Positions 1-10,700 of a stretch of DNA of 64,000 nucleotides are shown piece by piece (the stretch's first letter is position 1; each line of letters opens with the position of its first letter). This DNA comes from Blastobasis lacticolella. Taxonomy: Eukaryota; Arthropoda; Insecta; Lepidoptera; Blastobasidae. The DNA is taken from positions 19,779,584-19,843,583 of the forward strand of contig LR990043.1 of assembly GCA_905147135.1 (NCBI GenBank), written 5' to 3'. The notes beneath the pieces were generated by a model. It was not told the origin of the DNA and made no database searches. It saw nothing but the letters and a program-made list of their open reading frames with translations. A program made the position numbers and the translations under genes.

Positions 1-673
1 GGACTTACATTTTAAAAATTAATATTAAGTACATACAATATAATAATAAGTAAGTATGAGCTATTTATCATGATATAATAAGAACTTGAAACATCATATT
101 AACGAACATGGCGAATAAAATTGTCAGTTTGAAAATAATATTAATTAAAACACGCGTTTTGTTGTTACTTAGTAAAGCCATAGTTTAGTTTAGTTTAGTT
201 TATTTATCTATCATTGAAAATTAAATGTACATCATATACCATTAATTGTAAGTCAATTCACAATGATATTGTCAACAACAACATAAATGAACACGATAAA
301 TGTATAAATATCAATGTCATCATAAATATATAAAAATTAAATTAAGATACCTACATAAGGTATGACATAAAAATTTTAAAAATTTACATGTCAATTCATT
401 AAATAACTAAACAATGTCAATACAAAATGTCAAAAGACGTAACTAATGAGTATGATGTCAGTATGGGAATAACAAAATACAAAATAAATGCTTAGGTCAA
501 TGTAAAATATTAATGTACTCTTTTACAGAGTATACAGATTTATCCAACAAAAGGTTTTTTAGTCGGTACCTAAATGTTTTAGGACATAGGGCATACATTT
601 GGTTTGATCTACAGAATATTAAGATAACAACTTACTCATCTCTACATAACTGAAGTTAGCAAGAGTAACTCAC
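1..673 (-). other. spire: spire intron downstream of exon A (partial)
   Basis: AT-rich, without coding signal on either strand. It contains a short TTTAG-repeat tract around 181-200. A donor-like string at 3-8 has no coding sequence behind it. The exon for the next WH2 motif lies beyond the left edge. Confidence 0.6.
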
Positions 674-846
674 CTTGGTGGTATCGCCCCATCAACTTTC
701 CGTAGGGTATATCGCCTCGATCTGATATCATCCATCAATATCTCGTATGGTGTTAGCTCATATTCTATGGGTGTCCGTGAATAGCTCACTTTCTTTAACT
801 TCACACCCATTCTCAACTCGCCAATGACTTGCATCCAAAACCGCGC
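674..846 (-). CDS. spire: spire exon A: end of KIND region plus first WH2 motif
   Basis: Spire nucleates actin filaments by lining up actin monomers on WH2 motifs, and works with the formin Cappuccino through its KIND domain, notably in oocytes. This 173-bp exon begins in phase 0 after a TTTTCACAG acceptor, with residues [20 protein letters not shown], the conserved stretch after [15 protein letters not shown] followed by RYTLRKV is the WH2-A pattern (amphipathic helix, then the LRKV tail). It ends IPPR plus two bases (phase 2) at AAG|GTGAGT. In known Spire proteins the next residues lead into WH2-B; no such exon is seen in 1-673, so the gene continues off the left edge. The frame joins exon B exactly (…FSDW|ARFWM…). 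The assignment is from remembered Spire family sequences; the motif match is strong. Confidence 0.9.
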
Positions 847-1529
847 CTGTGAAAATAATATTAGCAATGTACATATTCATAAAGTTTGCTACTATAATAT
901 TGTCAGGCACGTATGTATCGTGGTATAAATTTTAATAATCAGATAACTCAATAAGTAGGTATACAAGATAAACAATTAAGAAAATCAATAGTTTGAGATA
1001 CATAATATTATGAGGCTACATACTTGTAAAGCTCTCCAAATCCTTCGGTTAGACTAGAATCGAAAATGATATTTTTATTTACTTAACTTTATGCGTAGAA
1101 CTTAATTAAAGTTTTAATTAAGTAGGTAGATTAATTTGAAACTCAAAACTTTAAAACAATTTAATTTATTGAATAAATTTCAAGTTTTCTATGTGTTGGG
1201 TAACATTGTCGTAGTTACGATGATTGCTATTAAAAAAATCCTCTGCCAAATTGCCATCTACATGCCAGGCTCCATTACTACTAAAAGGAAACTAAAAGGC
1301 AAACTATCTCGTTACTTTCCATATTAGCTCGATTTATGGAAATTTCTTTGCCAGAGTAATTGAATATTTAAATGTCTGTCACTTTTGCATGCGTCAATGT
1401 TTGCTAACACTGAATACACAGGCACTCAGTAAAAAATGCTTATGTACTGGTCGTGCATATATTTATCCTGCTCGATAAACTACACATAAAACTCCACAAC
1501 TATTTAAATTAAAATATGTTTTACCCCCT

Positions 1530-1680
1530 AGCGGTGTAATAAGTTTTAAATGTTTATCTGTATCTATCTTTGTATCTATTTGTGTATCAGTGTGTCTGTC
1601 TGTGACATCGTAGCTCCCAAACAGCTAGACTGATTTCAATGCGGTTTCCTTTTATTTGAAAACCAGTTTAATTATGGGTC
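1530..1680 (+). repeat. Lepidopteran dispersed repeat fragment
   Basis: The text 'tatctgtatctatc…gtgacatcgtagctccc' followed by 'ctgatttcaatgcggtttcc' matches a common moth/butterfly repeat I remember, of unclear class (non-autonomous transposon or LINE-derived). Boundaries are approximate. Confidence 0.45.
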
Positions 1681-1764
1681 TTGGCTTTGTTTCATTATTC
1701 GTTTGTTTCATATTAATTACCATATTTTTCGTCATTTTGTCTGGATAGGTTATTTCTTTACCAT

Positions 1765-1850
1765 TGTAATAGCCAGGCATTTTACCTAGTGGTAATTTAA
1801 GTGACGATGCGGCTACGGATGCAGCAAATAGACTGATTTGAACTCCATTC
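1765..1850 (+). repeat. Lepidopteran repeat fragment ('ggtaagtgatgatgc' type)
   Basis: 'tagtggtaatttaagtgacgatgcggc' in two overlapping pieces resembles the widespread 'ctggtggtaagtgatgatgcagcc' motif of lepidopteran repeats. A second weak relative starts at about 14337 (gccaggcatttgacc…ggtggtaag). Confidence 0.35.
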
Positions 1851-2128
1851 ACGTATGAACTAAATCAGGGCTTTATCTACATGTCACGTACATCAGAATA
1901 TACACATAGGTCCGGTCGAACAAATATAAGACCACACAGGGGCTGTAACTACTAGATTCATTGCCTCAGTGATACACCCCGTCACAACCATAACGCGCAT
2001 TCCTTATTCGCGAGTCTTTTTTATCTCAGAAGAAATATGAGCATTACATTGTTAAGATAAATGTGAATATTTCCTACATCAACTTTTAGAAATGTGCTCC
2101 GACAATGCGCTAGCTTGAAAAGCCTTAC

Positions 2129-2332
2129 CCAATCGGAGAACTGCAGCGTGTCGAGATGCGTGGCGGAGTCCTCCGCCGCGCCCATGTTCTTCGCGCCTCC
2201 GACCTTCACCCTCGCCAGGAAGGAGGCCAGCTCCAGAGCCTCGGCGACGAGCGCGCGGCAGACCGCGCGGTAATGGGCGGCGGCCGCTTCCCGCGCGCCC
2301 CGCCCGCCGCCGCCGCAGTGCCATACGCAGCG
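2129..2332 (-). CDS. spire: spire exon B: C-terminal part of the KIND domain
   Basis: A 204-bp exon (68 codons, phase 0 at both ends), much more GC-rich than the flanking intron. It starts after the acceptor CTGTTCCAG and ends TCC GAT TGG at the donor GTAAGG. The protein reads RCVWHC, a Gly/Ala-rich insert, then HYRAVCRALVAEALELASFL and later LDTLQFSDW. The HYRAVCRAL…ELxxFL block is the most recognisable helix pair of the Spire KIND domain, and LQFSDW continues directly into ARFWM of exon A. KIND binds the tail of Cappuccino-type formins. The GGGGRGAREAAAA stretch is longer and more repetitive than in the vertebrate proteins I remember. The acceptor choice is the least certain point; an upstream in-frame extension is open but lacks Spire similarity. 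Confidence 0.88.
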
Positions 2333-2837
2333 CTGGAACAGAGACCAAGGTAGGTTATACAGGTGATCTTTTTGTGGGAATAAGACAGTCATATGACGAG
2401 ACGGAAAATGACATGAGGCTCGTTTCCTTCCCCTTATATAAATAAGGGAAAGGCACCCCTTATATAAAAACGCACTCTTTTCGCCGCCGCTCTCCACATC
2501 CCTTGTGTACGTATGGCGCACATACTATATATTTTTATACCATTAAAGTAGCAAAGCTTAGAATCCTGATGGGATCACTCCCGTGTAGCGGACCCCGTAA
2601 AGATATTTCATCCCTTTGAAGAATTCCATGATATACTTTCCACGGAACTCATTCCACAACCATTCATCTACATTGTCATTGCACGCTGAAAAGATAACCA
2701 GGTGAATATTAAAAGTAGTTTTTAAGACACAGTCCATCTGATGGAACGATAAGATTGACAGACACGCTTAAGTTTCATGTAAGAAAAATGCAGAACTGCA
2801 TTGTCACTTGAGGTAGTCTGCCTCATGGCTATTAATT

Positions 2838-3100
2838 TGACTACCTGGGTGGTTCAATGGTCAACATGCCGGTCTGCCACGCAAGAGGTCCCGGGTTCGA
2901 TTCCCGGCCGGGCAGAAATTAAAATGATGAATTTTATTTTCTGTTACGGGTCTGGGTGTTCTATATATAATAAGTATGTATTTAAAAAGTATTTAAGTAG
3001 TATACCAGTTATCTAGCACCCATAGTACAAGCTTTGCTTAGTTTGGGGCTAGATGGCGCTGTGTGAATTTGTCCACGAATATTTATTTATATATTTATTT
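2838..3100 (+). mobile_element. tRNA-derived SINE, family S, copy 1
   Basis: The head carries a box A-like sequence (gggtggttcaatggtc, about 2846-2861) and a perfect box B (ggttcgattcc, 2893-2903), so it derives from a tRNA and would be transcribed by RNA polymerase III. The body includes 'agcacccatagtacaagctt' and 'ggggctagatggcgctgtgt'; the tail is a TTTA-rich run. Three more copies of the same body occur in this window (6660-6880, 29905-30045, 37999-38215). Confidence 0.8.
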
Positions 3101-3162
3101 AATACAATGACGTCAGGTCGAGCGCCGCGCCAGTACCATGGCATTGCCACAGAGCTGGAGCT

Positions 3163-3211
3163 GGAGCAGGACTTCCACTACTCCTGCCGGACGTAGTAGA
3201 AGTCCTGCTCC
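3163..3211. repeat. Strong hairpin, 19-bp arms
   Basis: GGAGCAGGACTTCCACTAC (3163-3181) pairs with 3193-3211 with one mismatch around an 11-base loop. The element ccggacgtagt(a/g)gaa in the right arm is directly repeated at 3209-3224. Function unknown. Confidence 0.7.
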
Positions 3212-3699
3212 GGACGTAGTGGAAACATGGAAGGTTTGGGAGACCGATCAACTTTGGTTCAGCCTCCGTCGGTTTGGCACTTTTAGTCGGTAACTTCAGT
3301 TTTCCAAAGATATTTCAAAAACTACTTTACTTTTCTATTCGATAAGTAAAATTCTATGTCACTCTATTTATATTTGATAGTTCTTTCACTACCTACAGAA
3401 GCATTACCAGACGGGCTCGAAGAGCAGCCCCACTGACATTTCACTCGTAACATATCGCAAAACTGTTTACCCTACAACCTCCGCTATCTAAGGCTAAATT
3501 ACGGTCTCATTGTAACAACTCCTCCATTGTTCGATCCAGACCGAATCCCTTTCGAAACGTCCAAGGACAGCATCTAGTCATGAAACACATTTGCAAGTCC
3601 GAGCGAATAGCAGACGCGTTTTGTTCGCCCCGTAATTAGCTAGCGGTTGTGCTCTTGCGCAAATTCGTGCATAAAGGCTATTTGTCACTCCTTGGGGCT

Positions 3700-4070
3700 G
3701 CACAATGCGTGTGATAGCTGGTCGGTGCTGTTTTTGGTGCCATTAGGTGATACGATTGCTTTAACAAGCGGAACAAATTCGTCTCATTTTCGACTCGTTA
3801 TCGGTTCGGTATAGGCTCATTTGTCCGACTTTTTTACTGTTCAGGGGACGGTATACATCGTAAGGTGTCCTCGAAACTATCCTAGAAGGCAGTTGGCGCT
3901 GAACAGCTGCACTGGGGCTGTATGAGCCATAGGCGCTGATGAGGTTGACTCTTTTCACTTCTCAATCAGCGTTTTGGTCGCCAAAAGTCGATCGGTCACT
4001 CTGCTCACCTCGAAAATGCCGTTCCGCAGTTCATCGTACACCACCACAGCGACCTCATTCCTACCTTCTT
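3700..4070 (-). mobile_element. Degraded LINE endonuclease domain, RTE-like
   Basis: On the minus strand, NEVAVVVYDELRNGIFEVSR followed by VTDRLLATKTLIEK, and after a one-base shift KRVNLISAYGSYSPSAA, follow the order of the apurinic endonuclease domain of RTE-type LINEs (a 'GVGI…DELRD…VSRVSDRLM…INVISAYAPQ' pattern). The frame is broken by stops and shifts, so it cannot be functional. Left of about 3760 the similarity is faint (AFMHEFAQEHNR-like). Exact clade unsure. Confidence 0.5.
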
Positions 4071-6659
4071 GAATAACAGTAAATAATGCTCATATTACAA
4101 TGTTACAAAACCACCTGAAACTGCCTCCATTATGTGGGAGTTGGCAATAAAATGTGACGCCGCACCTGTACTGGTGCTTAATAAATTCATTCGCACGCCT
4201 ACCGCACCGTTTTGATTCAGTATTAATGGGAGCGCATTATCTTGATACCGGTTTCGAGTTTGGATGGAATTACAAAGCAATAGGTACTACCTCTTTACCA
4301 TAAATTCGAGTGCCAATCGGATACCGTACCCACATACCAGCCTATATATTTCGGATCCCGCAGGTATGCGATGCGAAATGCTTTGACGGTGGAGAAGAAT
4401 ACCGTATTTATCTTGAATTAATGATCTATCTATAATAAACAGGCAATTGACTGCCCGCCGTCTCAAACAGCCTATTCATTCTGGCCTGGAAGGAGTCCAG
4501 ATCGTACTCTTCGGGAAACACATTGGCAGCCAATACGTTCTGCGAATGACTTTACCATACCTAATAGCTTTTGCAATATGTTAACAGCCAATTTGGTATA
4601 TAGGTTAAATTGCAATACATTTCTATACAGTTTGACTAGTATGTAATACAGATAGGTAGGTATACCGTGTAGACTAAGTAATATGACCCTGACTGTGGGT
4701 CAGAAACTCTAAAAAGTGCTTAAAGCAGCGCATAAAATATCTCATTGCGAAATGGATAAACACCACAACAGTAGTCATTGTACGCCGGTAATAATAGTAA
4801 ACAAGGTAGGTACTTACTCGTATACCATTATTTACATATTATGTTAGAGTGAGACTAAACATACCCTTGACTGTGCATGCCAAGGTTAAGCGGGTAGATT
4901 AGGGCTAACAGGGCTTTCGCAACCTCCGCATGGAACAACAGTACACAATGAAACCTGGATTTCATACTATATTAAAGAGTCTGCTCGGATGGGTACCTTA
5001 TCTGTTTCTGCTGCTAAGTAAAAATAAGCCGCGTTGTTGTGTTCCAGTTTCAAAAATAATCCAGTTTGATTGCCAATCCAAAAACACCAACGCTATTGGT
5101 TCTTTCGCAAAACTAAACTGCCGTCTAGCGGTCCACGCAAAATGTAACAAAATATGCAATGCAAATCTGAAGGTACACTATTCCTGGGCAATGAACGTAA
5201 CTGAGCCATCAGACCGGTACGCTGAATAGCTGGTTGTTCATATTGGGGATAGTGTCATGCCGGCAAAATCTGAATTCAGAATTTTTTAAATATGTATCGT
5301 TACCAAAGCTGATTTCAAGCCATTGACCCTAAGGGCTTGAGAGTAATTACAAAGGCGGGTTGCAAATCGCGGCGCACCATTCCGCAACAGATCGACAGCA
5401 CGCCAGCCAGCACCGACACCCGCCGAGCAGTTATTATCGTGCATCGCGTATAATCAAATAAATCTTGAACAAACAGTGAATTATGGCCGACGGAATTTGA
5501 ATTATCGACCCCGAGAGATATTTTAACTGTAAACTAAAACGCCGCCGTTTGTCGGCCGATCGATATAGGTAGTTAAGATATCGCAAATCAATGGCGATTT
5601 ATTTGGTGTCCGAGGCCGAAACGAGTCTTAATTGTAATTTATTCCGAAACTTTGCGAAGGAGATTTTCCGGACTTCGCGTACGCGAGGAGAAACTCGAGC
5701 GCGATACCTGGCAGCGCGGCGGGGAAAACACGCTCGGAGGATAGGCTGCTTTGAAAATACGAGTAATTTGAGTTAGAACAATTACATACGTCATATGCGC
5801 CATGGATATGCTGAACGCTCTTCAGACATCGCCAGTGCGACATATTTGCTAGTGGATGGACGGACGTACGAGGTATGTGTCTGAGGTTTTGTTTGTTGAT
5901 GAATAAATGAGCGTTCTTAATTATTAAAATTGTATATGGAGCTGTGTCATAGTTCTTACTATTTTATTTGTTACTTTGTTGTCATGTTTGTAGTGCATTA
6001 GTATTAAGAACATACTGTAATGCTACAAATGTATGGTGAAATAAATAAATAAATACGTGTATCTTGATTTATATTTGAGGCAGAGCACGTCTCTCTTTGG
6101 GATTGGTTATGACAAGGAGTACCAAAGAATGTTACAATGGCGATTAATTTACTTGTAGAATTTACGTATATGGTATGTATCACCCTGAATGATCCCGGCT
6201 AGTGTTAGCCTTTCATAATCTCACTAGATTCATTGTATTTCTATTCGACGGGCAAGGTGGCCTGTTAATTAAAAACGAGAGACATAGCGGAGGTGTACTT
6301 GAGGCGTTCGTCAGATTAACTTTACCCACAGCGTACTCAATGCCAATGGGTGTGTAATACCTATAGGTTTCCAAAAATTTTAACATAGAATAAAAAAATA
6401 AATTAAACAATTATTTATCTTGTACACAAAACTTGGACGAAGCCTCGCCCACCCTCGTGGGATGTCTATTGAGAATCAGCAAACTCCGAATAATTTGACG
6501 AAGTCCCGCGCCCTAGAAATAGCCGCAGTCCCACTCACTACAATATTGATGAGTCCCGCCCGCGCTGTTCCGGTGACCCACATACCCCATCTCACCCCGC
6601 CCGCATAGCAAACATAACTATCTCCTGAAGAAGCAACTAAAATGTTGCTAACTATTTTA

Positions 6660-6880
6660 CGCCCTGAGTGGTTCAGTTATAGTGAGCCGGTTGCCACGCC
6701 GAGTTCTAGGGGTCGATTCCCGTACTGTGTACAATGTATAATAAAATAACTGTGTGTTTAAAAAACAGTATATGAGTAGTTTATCAGTTATCTAACACCC
6801 ATAACACAAGCTTTGCTTTAGGAATAGATGGCTCTGTGTTAATTTGTCCAAGCATATTTATTTATTTATTTATTTATTTA
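6660..6880 (+). mobile_element. tRNA-derived SINE, family S, copy 2
   Basis: It has a degenerate head with a box B-like 'gggtcgattcc' (about 6709-6720), the body 'tagatggctctgtgttaatt', and a perfect (TTTA)n tail ending near 6880. It is more diverged than the copy at 2838. Confidence 0.75.
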
Positions 6881-8934
6881 CTCCCCGATCCACTTTACAC
6901 TTTCCCGGTACGGCTTAAATGTTGCAATGTGTCGCCACATTATTTACTTTCGCTTTTATTGCTACGTAAGTAGGTAGCTACTTAAGAAATAATCCCAATT
7001 AAACTCTAAATCAATCACTTACTTTATTTGAGGTAAATAATCCTTTTTGTTTCCTACTTAAATGTTCGACAGTTGGTGAAAGAAATCGTAAATCTCAAGT
7101 CATATGAGGGAATACTTTTGAGAAATTAATTCAATGAATTAACAATTTTTATATTGCACCAATTCTGCAATAAACCAAATTATTATAACAGTTTCACATG
7201 TCTCTTTTTATAGCAGTCAGTCGGCTTATAAAAGAAAGTTTTATAATAATGTTTAGTAATATTTTTACACCACTCGCGATAATTCGCGCAGTTTTATCTG
7301 GTGATTCGCATTTTTACGACGTTATCTTGTAAAACTGGTGAAAGAGGATGTTCCCACGTCCGAATGATGTTTATTTGAACATTTTTGTTTTTATTTTATT
7401 CGGGAAGATTTGTTACTACCTAAACTAAAATCAACCGCCATGTCGGCAACGGTTGTCACTATATGTTAGCGTTGCGCTAAAAGATATAAATTACATGCGA
7501 TTTAATTCAAGAATAAGATGTGAATTACAAAATAATTAATGAGAAATTAGGTACAGGCATGAGGCATTTCATCTTGTGCCTCATAGTGACACACTATGAC
7601 GCACCTGTGGTTATGCATTTTTGTTGTCTGCAACTTAAATGTATGAATCGTAGACGTTGCTACCACCTGCTCATTTGTCACTAAGTTGCATAAAAAATCC
7701 GTACCTACACTTTAAAGCACTTAATTTAGTACCGATCAAGTGCTTCAACACATTACACTTTAAGCAAGCAACGTTGTTTTTACTACCAAATCGATACTTA
7801 ACTTCTTACTCAATACTCAATTAACGAATTTACATCACTGAACACTTTCACCGCAGCGTAATAAAGATTCCAGATTTAGTGCATTGTCATTGAGACAGAA
7901 ATTAAAATGATAACAAACGCACGACGGAGCTCGATTTCCATAAAACACACATGAATAGAGGCACCACTTACTAATTTGATGCTGTGCGATAGGTTGGAAT
8001 GGACAGATTCACTTTACTGGTTCATTGCAGGGCTTAAGGCGATGTTTGTTCTGATAATCTTCTTCTATTTATAGTTGAAGTGAGAGTCGGGTAATATTGT
8101 AGCATCGATGTGTAGAAACAATAGCTAGTACTTTGTGCAGTGTATCCTTGGTGGAACTCCATAATAGAAACAAATGTATCGTAGATGTTACCTAACTTTG
8201 TGTAGTTATTTCTTGCTGCAACTCCATATACGTATAATTAAAACAAGCTTTAAGAAATTGCCACCGGTCGGCACTATAATGAAAAAAGTTTTAATTATTA
8301 GTAAGGACAGCTTATAACCTATAATTAAAAATAACATTTATATCTAGCCCCTTCTCAAGCTAATTCAATTTATCTAACTAGTGTAGCTGAAAATTTTCTA
8401 TAAAGTGGTATTGTACGTAGTGAAAGAGGTTTGTCAAGATCGCAGCAACTGGAACAATGTACCCTCTGACTTGACTACATTATGGGGAAAAGAAGTGTCA
8501 TAATTGACGTATCGTTAGCCATCGTACTGTGAAGTTGTCATTTGATGGTCGTCAGCAAAGACACGTAGAGGCTCTTGATGATCATGGTTATGTTGATTAC
8601 TATCAAGCAAGTTTGCGTTTACACCGCGTTCGCATTCTCTTCGCGAAATCTCCACAATTAGGTAATTCCCAAAATAGAGTTGAACTTTTTTGCTTGGCCT
8701 TCTCAATGTTTTACGCGCGTAATCTAAGCAATCAGTCATATTGCACGATGTTACAAATTTGACGGAATTAGGGTGAGCAACTATGAATATACTCACCACG
8801 AACGGACTACTTAGAGATTTATCTGCGAATAATCCGTAAGAATCCGGACAGAGGTAGGTTATCTAAACTTCTAAGCTTATTTCGAAAATTCTTACATATA
8901 AGAAGCAACACAATTTCCATGTTACTAAGACATA

Positions 8935-9040
8935 TAATAGTACTAAGAGGAGCTTGCAAGGGATGGAAAACATCCACGCGGACAAAGCCTTTAGGAAAAC
9001 TACCATAGGTAATAGACAGTAAAGCTCCCCCTCCATTCTG
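8935..9040 (+). repeat. Dispersed repeat family P, copy 1
   Basis: It shares 'gcaagggatggaaaacatcc' and the following 'acgcggacaaagcc' with the copy at 9100-9205, about 165 bp away. The 'acgcggacgaagcc' string is common in lepidopteran repeats. Confidence 0.6.
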
Positions 9041-9044
9041 TGTT

Positions 9045-9335
9045 TCAAAGTGTAAGAAGAGTTAAGTCCATCGACTGGATAAGAAGAAAAAGAGACAGAA
9101 TAGTACTAAAAGGGTTGTCCAAGGGATGGAAAACATCCACGCGGACGAAGCCTCTGGGAAAACTATCATAGGTATAACATACAGGCTTCCCCTTCATCCC
9201 CGCCCCCAGCCAGTCCCTGATGCCCTTAACCCTGCGCGTGCGCGTCCCGCGGCCCGCTAATAACTTCCTAATACGCGGCGCAGTGAAAGCGGTGTCATCG
9301 CGCCCCCACAGCTGGCCGGTGACGCAACCCGTCAT
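9045..9335 (-). other. GC-rich open frame, unrecognised
   Basis: A 96-codon frame. Its upstream half (9180-9335, containing WGRDDTAFTAPRIRKLL and RVKGIRDWLGAGMKGKP) is GC-rich and compositionally unlike the intron around it. Its 3' half runs into repeat family P. I find no acceptor that gives a usable exon in frame with spire, so it is more likely part of a transposon than an extra exon. Confidence 0.25.
9100..9205 (+). repeat. Dispersed repeat family P, copy 2
   Basis: Near-identical core to 8935-9040, extending through 'ggaaaactatcataggtat' and a C-rich tail. The upstream string 'agtccatcgactggataag' (about 9065-9083) recurs with one change at about 56123-56141. Confidence 0.6.
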
Positions 9336-9430
9336 ATGCGACGCTAGGGCGCTGGTGTAGTGGGTGCTGGGTTTACCATCAGTGGGTACCAGAACGAGCT
9401 ATCTTTTTTTTTTCAAGTTTTAGGTTCAGT

Positions 9431-9720
9431 TTGATCGCCTGCACAACTAAGAACCTGAGTGTCCCACGACGAAAGTCTTTGGAGACACTGTGTGTTGTCT
9501 TGACAGTGATAACTTATGGGACGGAGATGTGGTGCCTTGCTAAGCGAATTATGAGAAGGCTCAAGATAACGCGTGTGATTGAAAAAGCTTTGCTCAGAAT
9601 TCACTTCGTAATACTAATCTCTAATAGAACTAAAGACACTGGCATTGGTTTTGGAACCCCAAAACTGTTGAGCAATGGACAGGCCACGTAGCTAGCAGAT
9701 CCGACGGCTGATAAAAACCA
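9431..9720 (+). mobile_element. RTE-like LINE reverse transcriptase C-terminus, degraded
   Basis: The frame reads VLTVITYGTEMWCLAKRIMR followed by RLKITRVIEKALLRI, then RTKDTGIG…PKLLSNGQAT and, after a stop, LADPTADK. This tracks the end of RTE reverse transcriptases ('VLTYGAETW…L…RAMERAMLG…RTKVTDI…KLKWQWAGHVAR'). It is 5'-truncated and mutated. Confidence 0.65.
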
Positions 9721-10275
9721 GGTATCAGAATCTAAAGATCGGTTCACTCGTTCCTCATATAATTATTTAATACGTATTCACAAGCCAAGCCAAGACCACT
9801 AAAAACCAAAAGCACGAAACAAATCCACACGTCCTGTAGCGCCCAGTGCGTCCCAAACCCAACCGGCAGCTATGCAACTCGGATAAGGATCGTGATGATC
9901 CCGAGTGAAAGTCGTATGTGATCCGATGCGGTTTCCACAAAACGTATTAACGTATTAAGTGGGCGCCGGCATGCCCCATGGGCCCTTATCGGGGAACTAC
10001 AACACACACGACGCATTACGGTTAACCAGGGTATTAGGAAATACGAATAGGTAACGAGCGACTGTTGAATTGGAGATAATCAGAGCTATTCCGAATTAAA
10101 ACGTCTTTATATTTATGACTATTACATTTATATTACGTAAGAGTGGACCTCCGTGCCTATCTTGTGTGGGAACACACTGAAATCTAACAATTCATTTCTT
10201 ATAGGATTGCAAATACAGCAAGATATAAGGGTACAATGTCTTCCCGCGCCATCGCCCAGATGGTGGAATGAAAGG

Positions 10276-10315
10276 GCTCGATGCCCTCGTCGTCCGTACC
10301 CGCTCGCCCTCCGAG
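10276..10315 (-). pseudogene. Decayed partial copy of spire exon C (copy 1)
   Basis: Positions 10276-10297 are identical over 22 bases to 10617-10638 of exon C and retain the codons for TDDEGIE. Similarity continues to about 10315 with a deletion of about four bases, which breaks the frame relative to the exon. No splice acceptor or donor brackets it. With copy 2 it forms a short descending series (exon C, copy 2, copy 1) within 425 bp, suggesting repeated local duplication or template switching inside this intron. Confidence 0.65.
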
Positions 10316-10454
10316 ACCAACAACTTGCCTCACGCCCTCTTATTATATCGTGCAAGAGACAAATAGCGTTCTAACGCCCAGAAGTTAGAAAAAGACTAAC
10401 AGAATTAGGTCGTGCCCTTACCGAAACTATACACTCCCAAAGCTCTCCGCTCAC

Positions 10455-10507
10455 CACGATGCCACCGACGTCTGCGTCTGCGCATCCGCCATCCAAACCC
10501 TCCAAGC
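10455..10507 (-). pseudogene. Decayed partial copy of spire exon C (copy 2)
   Basis: An ungapped 53-base alignment to 10618-10670 of exon C gives 39 identical bases by hand count, and the same reading frame is recognisable: EGLDGGCADADVGGIV against EGSEGGRADTDDEGIE. A GTGAGC donor-like sequence follows at the 3' side (plus-strand 10449-10454), but I see no matching acceptor or open exon structure, and the acidic residues are largely lost. It is best read as the relic of a local duplication of the exon. Low-complexity GC-rich similarity is the alternative, less likely given the frame match. Confidence 0.6.
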
Positions 10508-10542
10508 TTGCTTATCTATATTCATAAGTAATGATCCCTCAC

Positions 10543-10700
10543 CTCGACGACGTCCCGTAGCACGAACCGCTTCCGCGGCTTGCGGCGGCGCGGCGCGGGC
10601 GCGGGCTCGGCGTCCCGCTCGATGCCCTCGTCGTCCGTGTCCGCGCGCCCGCCCTCGGAGCCCTCCGAGCCCTCCGAGAGCATGCACTCGTCGTCGTCCT
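10543..10700 (-). CDS. spire: spire exon C: acidic insert of the KIND domain
   Basis: A 158-bp exon starting in phase 1, so its first two bases complete a codon begun in exon D, and ending in phase 0 at GAG|GTGAGG. The acceptor is CTCCCCAG. It encodes DDDECMLSEGSEGSEGG, then RADTDDEGIERDAE, a Pro/Ala/Arg-rich linker (PAPAPRRRKPRKR) and FVLRDVVE. The acidic DDEGIE-type sequence followed by a hydrophobic 'xxLxDVxx' helix is placed as in Spire proteins between the two halves of KIND. It joins exon B as FVLRDVVE|RCVWHC. It is very GC-rich, with strong Glu/Asp and Arg/Pro bias. Two decayed copies of its central part lie just downstream at 10455-10507 and 10276-10315. Confidence 0.85.

Larger units (their letters stand above)
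847..2128 (-). other. spire: spire intron between exons B and A
   Basis: 1,282 bp, AT-rich, bounded by GTAAGG and TTTTCACAG (read on the minus strand). It holds two old lepidopteran repeat fragments (about 1530-1680 and 1765-1850). The small reading frames seen here look random. Confidence 0.75.
2333..10542 (-). other. spire: spire intron between exons C and B
   Basis: About 8.2 kb. It holds the SINEs at 2838-3100 and 6660-6880, the hairpin at 3163-3211, LINE remnants at 3700-4070 and 9431-9720, the paired repeat at 8935-9040 and 9100-9205, and the two exon-C relics. A CpG-richer stretch at about 5370-5740 has no supported gene. Stretches 4300-5370, 5800-6650 and 6900-8900 show nothing I recognise. 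Confidence 0.75.

Noticed and set aside
3..8. GTAAGT donor on the minus strand at the left edge
   Set aside because: The sequence that would be the exon (9 onward) is AT-rich and non-coding.
181..204. TTTAG repeats as telomere-like DNA
   Set aside because: Only about four units and the wrong motif (insect telomeres are TTAGG).
2079..2348. 89-codon minus frame over spire exon B
   Set aside because: Out of frame with the conserved KIND residues; a shadow of exon B.
2890..2910. tRNA-like box B sequences here and near 6712, 17560, 38168 and 44620
   Set aside because: Each is followed by SINE body sequence, not by a tRNA 3' half; they are SINE heads, not tRNA genes.
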